Positions 9,063-18,304 of a DNA stretch of 64,000 nt are shown piece by piece. The notes below the pieces were generated by a model. That model saw nothing but the letters and a program-made list of their open reading frames with translations, ran no database searches and had not been told where the DNA came from. Origin of the DNA: Caulobacteraceae bacterium (GTDB taxonomy: Bacteria; Pseudomonadota; Alphaproteobacteria; Caulobacterales; Caulobacteraceae); assembly GCA_027452265.1 (NCBI GenBank), contig DAIDGR010000025.1:34683-98682 (forward strand), written 5' to 3'. Positions within the stretch are counted from its first letter, which is position 1; every line of letters starts with the position of its first letter. The position numbers and the translations under genes were made by a program.

Positions 9063-9083
9063 GGGTTTCATAAACCCTTGACG
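9063..9083 (+). promoter_or_regulatory. Inverted repeat next to a -35-like hexamer, upstream of the SDR-efflux operon
   Basis: GGGTTT-CAT-AAACCC (9063-9077) is a perfect 6-bp inverted repeat, immediately followed by TTGACG (9078-9083), a -35-like hexamer 72 bases before the dehydrogenase start. I see no convincing -10. The arrangement fits repressor control of the efflux operon, but the regulator is not in this window. Confidence 0.4.
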
Positions 9084-9154
9084 GAGCGGGCGCCCATGGG
9101 CCACCCCACACCCGCCCCCCGCCGATGCGCCGTCGCCCGACCGAAAGGGTCTTC

Positions 9155-9937
9155 ATGATCGCCGATCTCTTTTCCCTCGAAGGTCGTGTGGCTCTGGTGA
9201 CGGGCGGCTCGCGGGGTATTGGGCGCATGATCGCCGAGGGCTTTCTGCGCCAGGGGGCCAAGGTCTACATCTCCGCGCGAAAAGCGGACAAATGCGATGA
9301 GACGGCCAAGGCCCTCTCGTCCCTGGGTCCCTGCATCTCCCTGCCGCAGGATGTCTCCACGGTGGAGGGCTGCCAGGCGCTTGCCGCGCGTCTGACCGCG
9401 CTGGAGCCCCGGCTCGATATCCTGGTCAACAACGCCGGCGCCGCCTGGGGCGCGCCGTTTGACGATTTCCCCGAGAGCGGCTGGGACAAGGTGCTTAACC
9501 TCAATCTCAAATCGCCCTTCTTCCTGACCCAGGCCCTGCACGGGGCGCTCAAGGCCGCCGCCAGCGCCGAGCGCCCGGCGAAGGTCATTCATATCGCCTC
9601 GATCGATGGGGTCCGGCCCAATCCCATGGAGACCTATTCCTATCAGGCGTCCAAGGCGGGGCTGATCCACCTCACGCGGCGGATGGCCGCGCGTCTGATC
9701 GAGGACCAGATCGTTGTCACCGCGATCGCGCCGGGCGCCTTCGCCTCGGATATGAACCGTGACGCCCGCGACCGGGCGGACGCCATTGCCGCCCTGATCC
9801 CGAGCCGTCGGATCGGACGCGATGAGGACATGGCCGCCGCCGCGATCTATCTCGCCGCCCGCTCGGGCGACTATGTGGTGGGCGACACCCTGGTCGTCGA
9901 CGGCGGCGTGGCGTTGGCCCAGACAGGCGGCGTTTGA
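9155..9937 (+). CDS. Short-chain dehydrogenase/reductase (SDR)
   Basis: 260 residues of the classical SDR family. The NAD(P)-binding TGGSRGIG is at 16-23, NNAGAAWGAPFDDF is in the middle, and the catalytic Ser with YxxxK is in HIASIDG...TYSYQASKAG. It resembles RhlG/gluconate-5-dehydrogenase-type oxidoreductases; the substrate is not predictable. AAAGGG lies 5 bases before the ATG. Only 19 bases separate it from the efflux adaptor gene, so it is probably the first gene of the efflux operon and might modify a transported compound (inference). Confidence 0.88.
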   Translation: MIADLFSLEGRVALVTGGSRGIGRMIAEGFLRQGAKVYISARKADKCDETAKALSSLGPCISLPQDVSTVEGCQALAARLTALEPRLDILVNNAGAAWGAPFDDFPESGWDKVLNLNLKSPFFLTQALHGALKAAASAERPAKVIHIASIDGVRPNPMETYSYQASKAGLIHLTRRMAARLIEDQIVVTAIAPGAFASDMNRDARDRADAIAALIPSRRIGRDEDMAAAAIYLAARSGDYVVGDTLVVDGGVALAQTGGV

Positions 9938-9956
9938 GACGGCCGGGGAGCATCAG

Positions 9957-11018
9957 GTGAGCGCAGACGACACCTCCGGGACCTTGGCCCCGCAGAGCGC
10001 CCTGGCCCGGTGGCGCTGGCCGCTGATGATCGGCGGGCCGGTGATCCTGATCGCCATCGTCGCCTGGTTCGCGCTGAACAGCGGCAAGAGCCAGACCACG
10101 GACGACGCCTATGTCGACATCGGCAAGGCGCCGATCAGCGCCGCCATCGCCGGACGCGTGGTCGAGGTGGATGTGGTCGACAACCAGGCGGTCAAGGCCG
10201 GGCAGGTCCTGTTCCGCCTCGATCCGGCTGACGAGGTCGCGGCCCTGCACAAGGCCCAGGCGGATCTGGCCGCGGCCAAGCTAGAATTCGTCGCGCGCCA
10301 ACACGCGGTGGACGAGGCCCGCCTGCGCGTCGCCGCCGCGGCCGTGACCGCCGCCCATGACGGCCGCGAGGCCGACCGTCAGGACGCTCTGGTCGCCGCA
10401 GGCGTCGCCTCGCGCCGGGACGCGGCCAATGCCCGCCAGAGCGCCAATCTCGCCACCGCCGATCTGGCTCTGGCGCGCGAGGCCCTGGCGACCGCGATCG
10501 CCAATCTCGGCGGCCCGAAGATGACCGAGGCGGGCTATCCCGCCGTCGCCCAGGCCCAGGCGGCTCTGGAGACGGCGCAGATCGCGCTTGGACGCACCGA
10601 GGTCGCAGCGCCGCGCGACGGCGTGGTGGCGCGGGTCGACGAGCTCCAGCCCGGCGCCTATGTGAACCCGTCCCAGACCGTGTTCTTCCTCCTGGCGGGC
10701 GCGCCCTGGATCGACGCCAACTTCAAGGAAAACCAGCTGGCCAGGATGCGCATCGGTCAGCCGGCCAAGATCCATATGGACGCCCTGGGCGGTCGGACCT
10801 TCAGCGGTCACGTGGAGAGTTTCAGCCCAGGCTCCGGCTCGACCTTCTCGGCCCTGCCGGCCCAGAACGCCACGGGCAACTGGGTCAAGGTGGTGCAGCG
10901 TCTCCCCGTGCGGATCGCCTTCGACAAGCCGCCCCCCGGCATCGCCGCCCGGGCGGGCCTCTCCGCCACGGTGACCGTGGACGTGACGGCGGCGGGCCAG
11001 AAGCCGCCCGGAAGCTGA
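9957..11018 (+). CDS. EmrA/HlyD-type membrane fusion protein of a tripartite efflux pump
   Basis: 353 residues. One membrane helix lies at about residues 22-42 after a short cytoplasmic tail. The barrel-sandwich (lipoyl) half DDAYVDIGKAPISAAIAGRVVEV follows, then an Ala-rich helical hairpin (about 95-200), the second lipoyl half, and a beta-barrel with the NFKENQLARMRIGQ signature typical of EmrA. It bridges the inner-membrane transporter to the outer-membrane channel. Translation probably starts at GTG 9957 with GGGGAG 7 bases upstream. The transporter gene follows after 7 bases. Confidence 0.9.
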   Translation: MSADDTSGTLAPQSALARWRWPLMIGGPVILIAIVAWFALNSGKSQTTDDAYVDIGKAPISAAIAGRVVEVDVVDNQAVKAGQVLFRLDPADEVAALHKAQADLAAAKLEFVARQHAVDEARLRVAAAAVTAAHDGREADRQDALVAAGVASRRDAANARQSANLATADLALAREALATAIANLGGPKMTEAGYPAVAQAQAALETAQIALGRTEVAAPRDGVVARVDELQPGAYVNPSQTVFFLLAGAPWIDANFKENQLARMRIGQPAKIHMDALGGRTFSGHVESFSPGSGSTFSALPAQNATGNWVKVVQRLPVRIAFDKPPPGIAARAGLSATVTVDVTAAGQKPPGS

Positions 11019-11025
11019 CCGTCGC

Positions 11026-12558
11026 ATGGTCAGCCGGCGCGATATCGAGAACCGGGTTCCCATCACCCTCAGCCTGATCCTGGCCACGGTGATGAACTCG
11101 CTCGACACGACCATCGTCAATGTCGCCCTTCCGCATATCCAGGGCAGCGTCTCGGCCTCCCAGGACCAGATCACCTGGGTGCTGACCTCCTATCTGATCG
11201 CCACGGCGATCATGACGCCGCTCTCAGGCTGGCTGTCCCTGCGCGTCGGCCGCAAGAGCCTCTTCATGATTTCGGTGGTCGGGTTCACCGTGGCCTCGAT
11301 GCTCTGCGGGATCGCCACCAATCTCGGCGAGATCGTCGTCTTTCGTCTGGTCCAGGGCCTGTTCGGGGCCTCGCTGGTGCCCCTTTCCCAGGCCGTGGTG
11401 CTCGACCTTTATCCGCCGCAGCAGGTGGGGCAGGTCATGGCGCTGTGGGGCGCGGCGACCATTCTCGGCCCCGTGCTCGGCCCCACGCTGGGCGGCTGGT
11501 TGACCGACAATCTGAGCTGGCGGTGGTGCTTCTATATCAATCTGCCCGTGGGCATTCTCGCCTTTACCGGCCTCTTCCTGTTCATGTCCGCCGAGCGGGG
11601 CGAGGACAAACCCAGGCCCTTCGACTTCATCGGCTTTGGCGCCCTGACCACCGCCGTGGCGTCCTTTCAGCTGATGGTCGATCGCGGCCCGACCCAGGAC
11701 TGGTTCTCGTCCCAGGAGATCTGGACCGAGGCGATCATCGCCGCCATCGCCTTCTGGGTCTTTCTGGTGCAGACCCTCACCGCGCGACACCCGTTCTTCA
11801 ACCGCGCCCTGGCGCGGGACGGCAACTTCGTCACCTGCACGGTGTTCGGATTTTTCGTCGGCGTGCTGCTGTTTTCGGCCATGGCCCTCCTGCCGCCGAT
11901 GATGCAGGACCTGATGGGCTACAGCGCCTTTCAGAGCGGTTTGGCCAATATGCCGCGGGGCATCGGGTCGATGATCTCGATGCTGGTGGTCGGCCGCCTG
12001 ATCGGCAAGGTGGATACGCGCCTGATCCTGGTCGTGGGCCTGTCGGTCGGCGCTCTGGCCATGGGCATGATGGCGGGATTCAGCCTCGACATGACCGCTG
12101 GCCCGATCATGTTTTCGGGCTTCCTGTCGGGCCTTGGCCTTGGCCTGATCTTCGTGCCGCTGAGCACCCTGGCCTTCGCCACCATTCCCCCAACCCTGCG
12201 GCCGGAAGGGGCGGGGATGTACAATCTCGTGCGCAATCTGGGCTCCAGCGTGGGCATCTCGATCATGCAGGCCCTCTGGACCTCCAACACCAGCGTGGTG
12301 CATTCGACCCTGGCGGCGCGGATCGTCCCGAGCAATCCCGTGATCAGCGCGGCCCTGCCCCGTGCGCTCTCGCTCACGAGCCCCATGGGGGCCGAGGCGC
12401 TGAACGGCGAGATCACGCGGCAGGCGGCGATGGTCGCCTATGTGGACGACTTCAAGGTGATGATGATCATTTCCATCGCGGTCATGCCCCTGCTGGTCTT
12501 CATGCGCACGGCGAAGATGGCGGAGCGTCCCTCGGCGCAACACATGGCGATGGAATAG
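11026..12558 (+). CDS. DHA2-family MFS drug exporter (EmrB/QacA type)
   Basis: 510 residues with about 14 membrane helices. The motif-A-like loop GWLSLRVGRKSLF comes after helix 2, and motif C (ATILGPVLGPTLGGWL) in helix 5 is typical of antiporters. MNSLDTTIVNVALPHI in helix 1 is the standard DHA2 start (motif D1). It exports drugs or other hydrophobic compounds against protons, through the adaptor just upstream and the outer-membrane factor just downstream. The substrate cannot be read from sequence. Confidence 0.93.
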   Translation: MVSRRDIENRVPITLSLILATVMNSLDTTIVNVALPHIQGSVSASQDQITWVLTSYLIATAIMTPLSGWLSLRVGRKSLFMISVVGFTVASMLCGIATNLGEIVVFRLVQGLFGASLVPLSQAVVLDLYPPQQVGQVMALWGAATILGPVLGPTLGGWLTDNLSWRWCFYINLPVGILAFTGLFLFMSAERGEDKPRPFDFIGFGALTTAVASFQLMVDRGPTQDWFSSQEIWTEAIIAAIAFWVFLVQTLTARHPFFNRALARDGNFVTCTVFGFFVGVLLFSAMALLPPMMQDLMGYSAFQSGLANMPRGIGSMISMLVVGRLIGKVDTRLILVVGLSVGALAMGMMAGFSLDMTAGPIMFSGFLSGLGLGLIFVPLSTLAFATIPPTLRPEGAGMYNLVRNLGSSVGISIMQALWTSNTSVVHSTLAARIVPSNPVISAALPRALSLTSPMGAEALNGEITRQAAMVAYVDDFKVMMIISIAVMPLLVFMRTAKMAERPSAQHMAME

Positions 12559-12577
12559 GGACGGCGGGGCGGAGGGG

Positions 12578-14053
12578 ATGCGGCGCGTGACGACAGGACC
12601 TGGCTTGAGCCCGCCCCCGAGGGCGCGTGCAGCGGCGCTCGCCCTGGCCATGGGCCTTGCCGGTTGCGCCGCCGTGGGCCCCAACTACACGCCGCCGAAG
12701 CCGACCGCCGGGACGACCTTCGCCATGACCGGCGACGCCGCTCCCAGCGCGTTGCGTCTGGATGCGCCGGTCGACAGGCCGTGGTGGGGCGTCCTCAACT
12801 CCAGCAAGCTCGATCAGACGATCCGTCAGGCGGTCGCGGGCAGTCCGACCTTGGCGGCGGCCGACGCGACTCTGGGCGAGGCCCGGCAGGAGGCGGCGGC
12901 GGCGCACGGCGGGCGTTATCCGCAGGTGACCGGGGGCGTGGGCTATCAGCGCGAGCGGATCAATGTCTCGGCGCTCGGCTTTCCCGGCTTTCCGAGCCCG
13001 ACCATCGGCCTCTACACGGTCGGGGCGAACGTTTCCTATGACCTCGACCTGTTCGGAGGAGAGCGGCGGCGCGTCGAGGCGGCGGACGCCCAGGCCAAGG
13101 CGGCGGCCTGGCGGGCCGAGGCGGCCTATCTCACCCTCACCGGCCAGGTGGCCGAAAACGCGGCGGCGATCGCCGATCTCAATGCCCAGATCGGCGCCCT
13201 GAAGGCGGTGATCCATGACGACGAGGTCGATATCGGACTGATCCGCGCAGCCGAGGAAGCCGGGGGTGACGCCCGTTCCCACATTCTCGGTGGGCGGGCC
13301 AAGCTTGCGCGCGACACGGCCGCCCTGGCCCCTTTGCAGCAGGCGCTGAGCCTGCGTCGCCATGCCCTCGCCCAGCTCGCGGGCCATAGCCCCGATGGCT
13401 GGACCCCACCGGATTTCACGGTCTCGGACTTCAGTCCTCCCGCCGACCTGGTCCTCGCCACGCCCTCGACCCTGGTCCGGAGGCGTCCTGACATTCAGGC
13501 GGCCGAGGCCGACCTGCACGCGGCCAGCGCCAGGATCGGCGTGGCCACGGCCGACCTCTATCCCGATGTGCGCGTGACGGCGGGCATCACGCAGGAGGCC
13601 CTGACGCCGCAGAACCTGCCGCAGTTCGCGGCCACGGCGTACAATTTCGGACCCCAGCTCTCCTTGCCCCTGTTCGACGGCGGGATCCTGAGGGCCCGGC
13701 GCCATGCCGCGGTGGAGGCGGCCAAGGTCTCCGAGGCGCGTTATCGCGCGACCGTGGTCCAGGCCCTGACGGAGGTGGCCGACGCCCTGAGCGCCGTGGG
13801 CGAGGACGATCAGCGAATCGCCAGCCTGACCAAGGTCGAACGCCTGGCCCAGGCCTCGCTTGAGGACGCGCGCAACGCCTATCGCCTGGGCGGCGCGCCT
13901 TTCGCCGATCTCGTCAATGCGCAGGACAGTCTCGACGCCGCCCGTCGGGACCTGGTGGCGGCCCAGGGCCAGAGGCTGGGCGACCTGGTGACGCTCCTGG
14001 CCGCGGCGGCGGGAGACTGGCGCGAGACCCCGTCCGGCAAGGGCGGATCGTGA
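12578..14053 (+). CDS. NodT-family outer-membrane efflux lipoprotein
   Basis: 491 residues. An atypically long charged N-terminus leads to a lipobox GLAGC with Cys30, followed by AVGPNYTPPKP, the hallmark start of RND/NodT outer-membrane factors. Two duplicated OEP domains with long Ala-rich helices follow, including the conserved PxLVRRRPDIQAAEADLHAA segment. It should form the trimeric TolC-like exit duct for the EmrAB-type pump encoded just before it (19-base gap). It completes a self-contained tripartite efflux operon. Confidence 0.92.
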   Translation: MRRVTTGPGLSPPPRARAAALALAMGLAGCAAVGPNYTPPKPTAGTTFAMTGDAAPSALRLDAPVDRPWWGVLNSSKLDQTIRQAVAGSPTLAAADATLGEARQEAAAAHGGRYPQVTGGVGYQRERINVSALGFPGFPSPTIGLYTVGANVSYDLDLFGGERRRVEAADAQAKAAAWRAEAAYLTLTGQVAENAAAIADLNAQIGALKAVIHDDEVDIGLIRAAEEAGGDARSHILGGRAKLARDTAALAPLQQALSLRRHALAQLAGHSPDGWTPPDFTVSDFSPPADLVLATPSTLVRRRPDIQAAEADLHAASARIGVATADLYPDVRVTAGITQEALTPQNLPQFAATAYNFGPQLSLPLFDGGILRARRHAAVEAAKVSEARYRATVVQALTEVADALSAVGEDDQRIASLTKVERLAQASLEDARNAYRLGGAPFADLVNAQDSLDAARRDLVAAQGQRLGDLVTLLAAAAGDWRETPSGKGGS

Positions 14054-14241
14054 CCTTGGGCCGGCCTTGGCGACACGGCCATCCAGGCCGGACGGCGCGG
14101 GTGCGACATCACGTCCCTTTCAGGTCGTCGCGCCGCCCCTGATCTTGACCCCGAGTTGCCGCCGGACGATGGACGCCCTACCAATAGGCGCTCCTGGCCG
14201 ACAGCCCCGCCTCTTTGTGACAACTGTACTGGGTGATCTTG

Positions 14242-16104
14242 ATGCCGGATGGAGACGTCTCCGCTGCCGCCAATCGCGTTCCTGGACTGGAGCCGGCGCC
14301 GACCCGCCATCGCGCCCTGGTCGAATGGGTGCGCGAAATCGCCGCCCTGACCCGGCCGGACCGGGTGCGGTGGTGCGACGGGTCTGAGGCGGAATGGCGT
14401 GAGCTGACCGACCAGATGGTCGCCTCCGGGTCCCTGATTCCTCTGAACCCGGCCAAGCGCCCCAACAGCTTCTACGCCGCCTCGGACCCCAAGGACGTGG
14501 CCCGGGTCGAGAGCCGCACCTTCATCTGCTCGCATGACGAGGCTGATGCCGGCCCCAGCAACAACTGGCGCGAGCCGGTCGGCATGAAGGCCGAACTCCA
14601 CGGCCTGTTCGAGGGCTGCATGCGTGGACGCACCCTCTATGTGGTGCCCTTCTGCATGGGACCGGTGGGCTCACCCATCAGCGCGCTCGGCGTGGAGCTC
14701 ACCGACAGCCCCTACGTGGTCATTTCCATGCGGATCATGACCCGCATGGGCCGGGCGGCCCTGGAGGCCCTGGGCGAGGACGGATTTTTCGTTCCGGCGG
14801 TGCACAGCGTCGGAAAGCCCCTGGCGCCGGGCGAGACCGACGTCGCCTGGCCGTGCAACGAGACCAAATATATCTGCCATTTCCCGGAGACGCGGGAGAT
14901 CTGGTCGTTCGGCTCGGGCTATGGGGGCAATGCCCTCCTGGGCAAGAAGTGCTACGCCCTGCGCATCGCCTCGGTGATGGCCCGGGACGAGGGCTGGCTG
15001 GCCGAGCACATGCTGATCCTCAAGCTCACCTCTCCCGAGGGCCGCGCCCATTTCATCGCCGCGGCCTTCCCCAGCGCCTGCGGCAAGACCAACCTTTCCA
15101 TGCTCCAGCCGACCCTGGCGGGCTGGAAGGCCGAGACCGTGGGCGACGATATCTGCTGGATGCGATTTGCCCCGGATGGGACGCTTCGGGCGATCAATCC
15201 TGAGGCCGGGTTCTTTGGCGTGGCGCCGGGCACCGGCGAGGCCACCAACGCCAACGCCATCGCCGCGCTCAACGCCAACTGCCTGTTCACCAATGTCGCC
15301 CTGACCAAGGACGGCGATGTCTGGTGGGAAGGACTGACCGAGCATCCGCCGGAGGGCCTGACCGACTGGAAGGGCCGGGCCTGGAGCCCCGCCACGGGCG
15401 AGCCCGCGGCCCACCCGAACGCGCGCTTCACCGCGCCGGCGGGCCAGTGCCCCTCGATCGCGCCGGAGTGGGAGGACCCGCAGGGCGTTCCGATCTCCGC
15501 CATCCTGTTCGGAGGTCGCCGCGCCAGCGCCGTACCGCTCGTGACCGAGGCGTTCGACTGGGACCACGGCGTCTTCCTGGCCTCGAACGTGGCCTCGGAG
15601 GGGACGGCGGCGGCCGAGAACAAGGTCGGCGAACTGCGCCGCGACCCGTTCGCCATGCTGCCCTTCTGCGGCTACAATATGGGCGACTATTTCGCCCACT
15701 GGCTGAAGATGGGCGCCAAGGCGGACCCGGCGCGCCGGCCGCGCATCTTCTTCGTCAATTGGTTCCGCAAGGACGCCAAGGGCCGCTATGTGTGGCCAGG
15801 TTTTGGCGACAACAGCCGTGTTCTCAAATGGATCGTCGAGCGGCTGGAGGGTCGGGCCGGGGCGGTGGAGACGGCGATCGGCCACGTGCCCGCCTCCAAG
15901 GACCTGGACCTCGACGGTCTGGACCTCGCCCCGGCCGATCTCGACCTCCTGCTCGGTGTGGACGCCGAGGTCTGGCGTGAGGAGGCGTCGCTGATTCCGC
16001 CCGCCTATGAACGGTTCGGCGACCGCCTTCCGGGCGCGCTCTGGGCGCAGTACGACGCCCTGGTGCGTCGTCTGGGCGGGGCGCCGGCTCACGGCCAGGC
16101 CTGA
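14242..16104 (+). CDS. pckG: Phosphoenolpyruvate carboxykinase (GTP)
   Basis: 620 residues, usual for the GTP-dependent family. The kinase-1 loop [15 protein letters not shown] with the reactive Cys, and [17 protein letters not shown], are clearly present. It converts oxaloacetate to PEP for gluconeogenesis. Many alphaproteobacteria instead have the ATP form (pckA), so the GTP enzyme is worth noting. ATG 14242 is preferred, with GGGTGA 6 bases upstream; GTG 14233 is an in-frame alternative. The 188-base upstream gap contains TTGTGACAA (14215-14223), a small palindrome of unknown meaning. Confidence 0.96.
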   Translation: MPDGDVSAAANRVPGLEPAPTRHRALVEWVREIAALTRPDRVRWCDGSEAEWRELTDQMVASGSLIPLNPAKRPNSFYAASDPKDVARVESRTFICSHDEADAGPSNNWREPVGMKAELHGLFEGCMRGRTLYVVPFCMGPVGSPISALGVELTDSPYVVISMRIMTRMGRAALEALGEDGFFVPAVHSVGKPLAPGETDVAWPCNETKYICHFPETREIWSFGSGYGGNALLGKKCYALRIASVMARDEGWLAEHMLILKLTSPEGRAHFIAAAFPSACGKTNLSMLQPTLAGWKAETVGDDICWMRFAPDGTLRAINPEAGFFGVAPGTGEATNANAIAALNANCLFTNVALTKDGDVWWEGLTEHPPEGLTDWKGRAWSPATGEPAAHPNARFTAPAGQCPSIAPEWEDPQGVPISAILFGGRRASAVPLVTEAFDWDHGVFLASNVASEGTAAAENKVGELRRDPFAMLPFCGYNMGDYFAHWLKMGAKADPARRPRIFFVNWFRKDAKGRYVWPGFGDNSRVLKWIVERLEGRAGAVETAIGHVPASKDLDLDGLDLAPADLDLLLGVDAEVWREEASLIPPAYERFGDRLPGALWAQYDALVRRLGGAPAHGQA

Positions 16105-16117
16105 AGGGGCCATCGGC

Positions 16118-16858
16118 GTGGAGGGGCAGACGCGGACGACAGTCACGGTCGCGAGCCAGTTTCGCGGCCCGCCGCAGTCCGGCAATGGCGGCTATGTCTG
16201 CGGCCTGCTGGCTGAGGCGCTCGGCGGTCCGGTCACGGCCATGTTGCGCGCGCCGGTCCCTCTGGATCAGGCCCTGACCCTGGTCGCCGATGGCGAAACC
16301 GCGCGTCTTGTCGGACCGGGCGAGACTCTGATCGGCGAGGCGCGGCGCGCCGCGCCGGAGGATCTGCCCGCGCCTCCCGCCCCGCCGTCCCTGGCTCAGG
16401 CCCGCGCGGCGGCGGAGCGCTTCGTCGGTCTGCAACGCACCTTCCACCCGATCTGCTTCACCTGCGGCCCCAGTCTGGCGGACGGCGTCGGGCTGCGCGT
16501 CTTCGCCGGCCAGATCGAAGGTGCGCCCGCCGGACACGTCGCCGGCCCCTGGACGCCGCACGCGGCCTTTGCCGGCGCCGATGGCCTTATCCCCGCTCCG
16601 ATCATCTGGGCGGCCCTGGATTGCCCGGGTTCGGTGGCCTGGGTGGTGCAGGAGGGCGGCGGCGGCCTACTGGGGACCATGACCGCTCAGGTGCTTCGCC
16701 ACCCGAAGCCCGGCGAGACCCTGACCGTGCTCGCCTGGCCGATGACGCTCAGCGGCCGAAAGCGTTTCGCGGGCACGGCCCTCTACAGCGCGGAGGGTGA
16801 ACTTCTGGCCCACAGCGCTCAGATCTGGATCGGGCGCGCCCCGGTCAGCCCGGAATAG
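16118..16858 (+). CDS. Thioesterase-like (hotdog-type) protein of unknown substrate
   Basis: 246 residues, no signal peptide. The layout [20 protein letters not shown] near the N-terminus and [17 protein letters not shown]...[16 protein letters not shown] later resembles the double-hotdog acyl-CoA thioesterase-like proteins. A short CFTCGP motif is in the middle. The catalytic residues are not certain. GTG 16118 with AAGGGG about 8 bases upstream starts the protein just after the pckG stop (13-base gap), so the two are probably co-transcribed. The nearby thiolase fits a role in acyl-CoA metabolism, but this is inference. Confidence 0.6.
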   Translation: MEGQTRTTVTVASQFRGPPQSGNGGYVCGLLAEALGGPVTAMLRAPVPLDQALTLVADGETARLVGPGETLIGEARRAAPEDLPAPPAPPSLAQARAAAERFVGLQRTFHPICFTCGPSLADGVGLRVFAGQIEGAPAGHVAGPWTPHAAFAGADGLIPAPIIWAALDCPGSVAWVVQEGGGGLLGTMTAQVLRHPKPGETLTVLAWPMTLSGRKRFAGTALYSAEGELLAHSAQIWIGRAPVSPE

Positions 16859-16885
16859 GCGCGCGAGGACTCCGCAACCCATCTA

Positions 16886-16934
16886 GAGCGCGTTGCGTTC
16901 GGACGGAATCGACCCGGCGGGTCGTAACGCGCTC
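16886..16934. repeat. Intergenic palindromic repeat A (GANTC-bearing)
   Basis: GAGCGCGTTGCG (16886-16897) pairs with CGTAACGCGCTC (16923-16934), 11 of 12 positions complementary, around a 25-base centre that holds GAATC (16906-16910). It is preceded by TCTA and followed by GACTC. With B, C and D it forms a family of palindromes edged by CTAGAGC or GCTCTAG. Confidence 0.75.
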
Positions 16935-16949
16935 AAGGACTCTAAGACC

Positions 16950-16997
16950 GAGCACGATTCAGCGTTTTCGCCGGTTCCGCGAAAACGCATCGTGCTC
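16950..16997. repeat. Intergenic palindromic repeat B (GANTC-bearing)
   Basis: Outer arms GAGCACGAT (16950-16958) and ATCGTGCTC (16989-16997) and inner arms GCGTTTTCG (16962-16970) and CGAAAACGC (16980-16988) are all perfect. They form an 18-bp hairpin with a 3-base bulge and a 9-base loop. GATTC (16956-16960) is a GANTC methylation site. It lies 65 bases before the thiolase start, so it could sit in the 5' leader. Confidence 0.8.
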
Positions 16998-17061
16998 TAG
17001 CGTCCGGCGAGCCTGGGCGTATAGAAGCGACGACAAAGTCGACGTCAGGGAGAAAACGCTC

Positions 17062-18234
17062 ATGCGTGAAGCCGTCATCGTTTCCTATGCCCGTACCGGA
17101 CTGGCCAAGTCCGGCCGCGGCGGGTTCAACATCACCCCCACCGTCTCCATGGCGGCCCACGCGGTGAAGCACGCGGTGGCGCGCTCCGGCATTGAGGCCG
17201 AGGCCATTGAGGACTGCTTCATGGGCAATGTGGCGCATGGCGCGGGCAATCTGGGCCGTCAGGCGGCCCTGCTCGCCGGTCTGCCGATCACCACCTCGGG
17301 GGTGACGATCAATCGCTTCTGCTCGTCGGGCCTGCAGACCATCGCCATGGCCGCCCGTTATGTCACCGACGACGGCGCCGACGCGGTGGTCGCCGGCGGC
17401 GTGGAGTCGATCAGCTTTCCGGGCTCCGGGGTGGGCCAGGGCAACAACGATCCCAAGCTCACCGAGATGTATCCCGACATCTTCATGCCGATGATCGACA
17501 CCGCCGACATCGTCGCCAAGCGCTACCAGGTCAGTCGCGAAGATCAGGACGCCTATTCGCTGGAGTCGCAGCGTCGCATGGCGGCGGCGCAGCAGGCGGG
17601 CAAGTTCAAGGACGAGATCGTGCCCATGGCCACCAAGATGAAGGTGGTGGACAAGGAGACCAAGGCCGAGAGCATCGTCGACTACACGGTCAACCGCGAC
17701 GAATGTAACCGTCCCGACACCACGCTGGAGGGACTGAGCAGCCTGCAGCCGGTGCGGGGACCTGGCAATTTCATCACCGCGGGCAACGCCTCTCAGCTCT
17801 CCGACGGCGCCGCCGCCGTGGTGGTGATGGAGGCCAAGGCGGCCGAGCGCCGGGGGCTTGAGCCCATGGGCATCTTCAGGGGCTGGGCGGTGGCCGGCTG
17901 CGCCCCGGACGAGATGGGAATCGGCCCGGTCTTCGCCGTGCCTCGACTGCTCGAACGCCACGGCCTGAAGGTCGACGACATCGATCTCTGGGAGCTGAAC
18001 GAGGCTTTCGCCAGCCAGTGCCTCTACAGCCGCAACCGGCTTGGCATCGACCCCGACAAGTACAACGTCAATGGCGGCTCGATCGCGATCGGCCATCCGT
18101 TTGGCATGACCGGTGCGCGGCTCACCGGCCACGTGCTGCAGGAAGCCAAGCGGCGCGGCAATGTGAAGTATGCCGTGGTCACCATGTGCATCGGCGGCGG
18201 CATGGGCGGAGCGGGCCTCTTCGAGGTCGTCTGA
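17062..18234 (+). CDS. Acetyl-CoA C-acyltransferase (thiolase)
   Basis: 390 residues of the thiolase family. The nucleophile Cys87 is in [10 protein letters not shown], the general-base His345 in GHPFGMTG and the second Cys376 in [18 protein letters not shown] is also present. All catalytic residues are intact. It condenses or cleaves acyl-CoAs; FadA-type (beta-oxidation) and PhaA-type (acetoacetyl-CoA) roles cannot be separated from sequence alone, though the long internal sequence favours FadA-like. AGGGAG lies 9 bases before the ATG. It stands alone, without a fadB partner. Confidence 0.92.
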   Translation: MREAVIVSYARTGLAKSGRGGFNITPTVSMAAHAVKHAVARSGIEAEAIEDCFMGNVAHGAGNLGRQAALLAGLPITTSGVTINRFCSSGLQTIAMAARYVTDDGADAVVAGGVESISFPGSGVGQGNNDPKLTEMYPDIFMPMIDTADIVAKRYQVSREDQDAYSLESQRRMAAAQQAGKFKDEIVPMATKMKVVDKETKAESIVDYTVNRDECNRPDTTLEGLSSLQPVRGPGNFITAGNASQLSDGAAAVVVMEAKAAERRGLEPMGIFRGWAVAGCAPDEMGIGPVFAVPRLLERHGLKVDDIDLWELNEAFASQCLYSRNRLGIDPDKYNVNGGSIAIGHPFGMTGARLTGHVLQEAKRRGNVKYAVVTMCIGGGMGGAGLFEVV

Positions 18235-18304
18235 GCCGCCTCGCGCCCGGGTCCGTACGGGTCCGGGCGCAGCCCTCATCCTGTTTCGCGAGTCCCCTGA
18301 CGAC

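Noticed and set aside
16859..17061. Small RNA gene or riboswitch in the repeat-rich gap before the thiolase
   Set aside because: The hairpins are explained by the palindromic repeats; no conserved riboswitch core or terminator-like T-run is seen.
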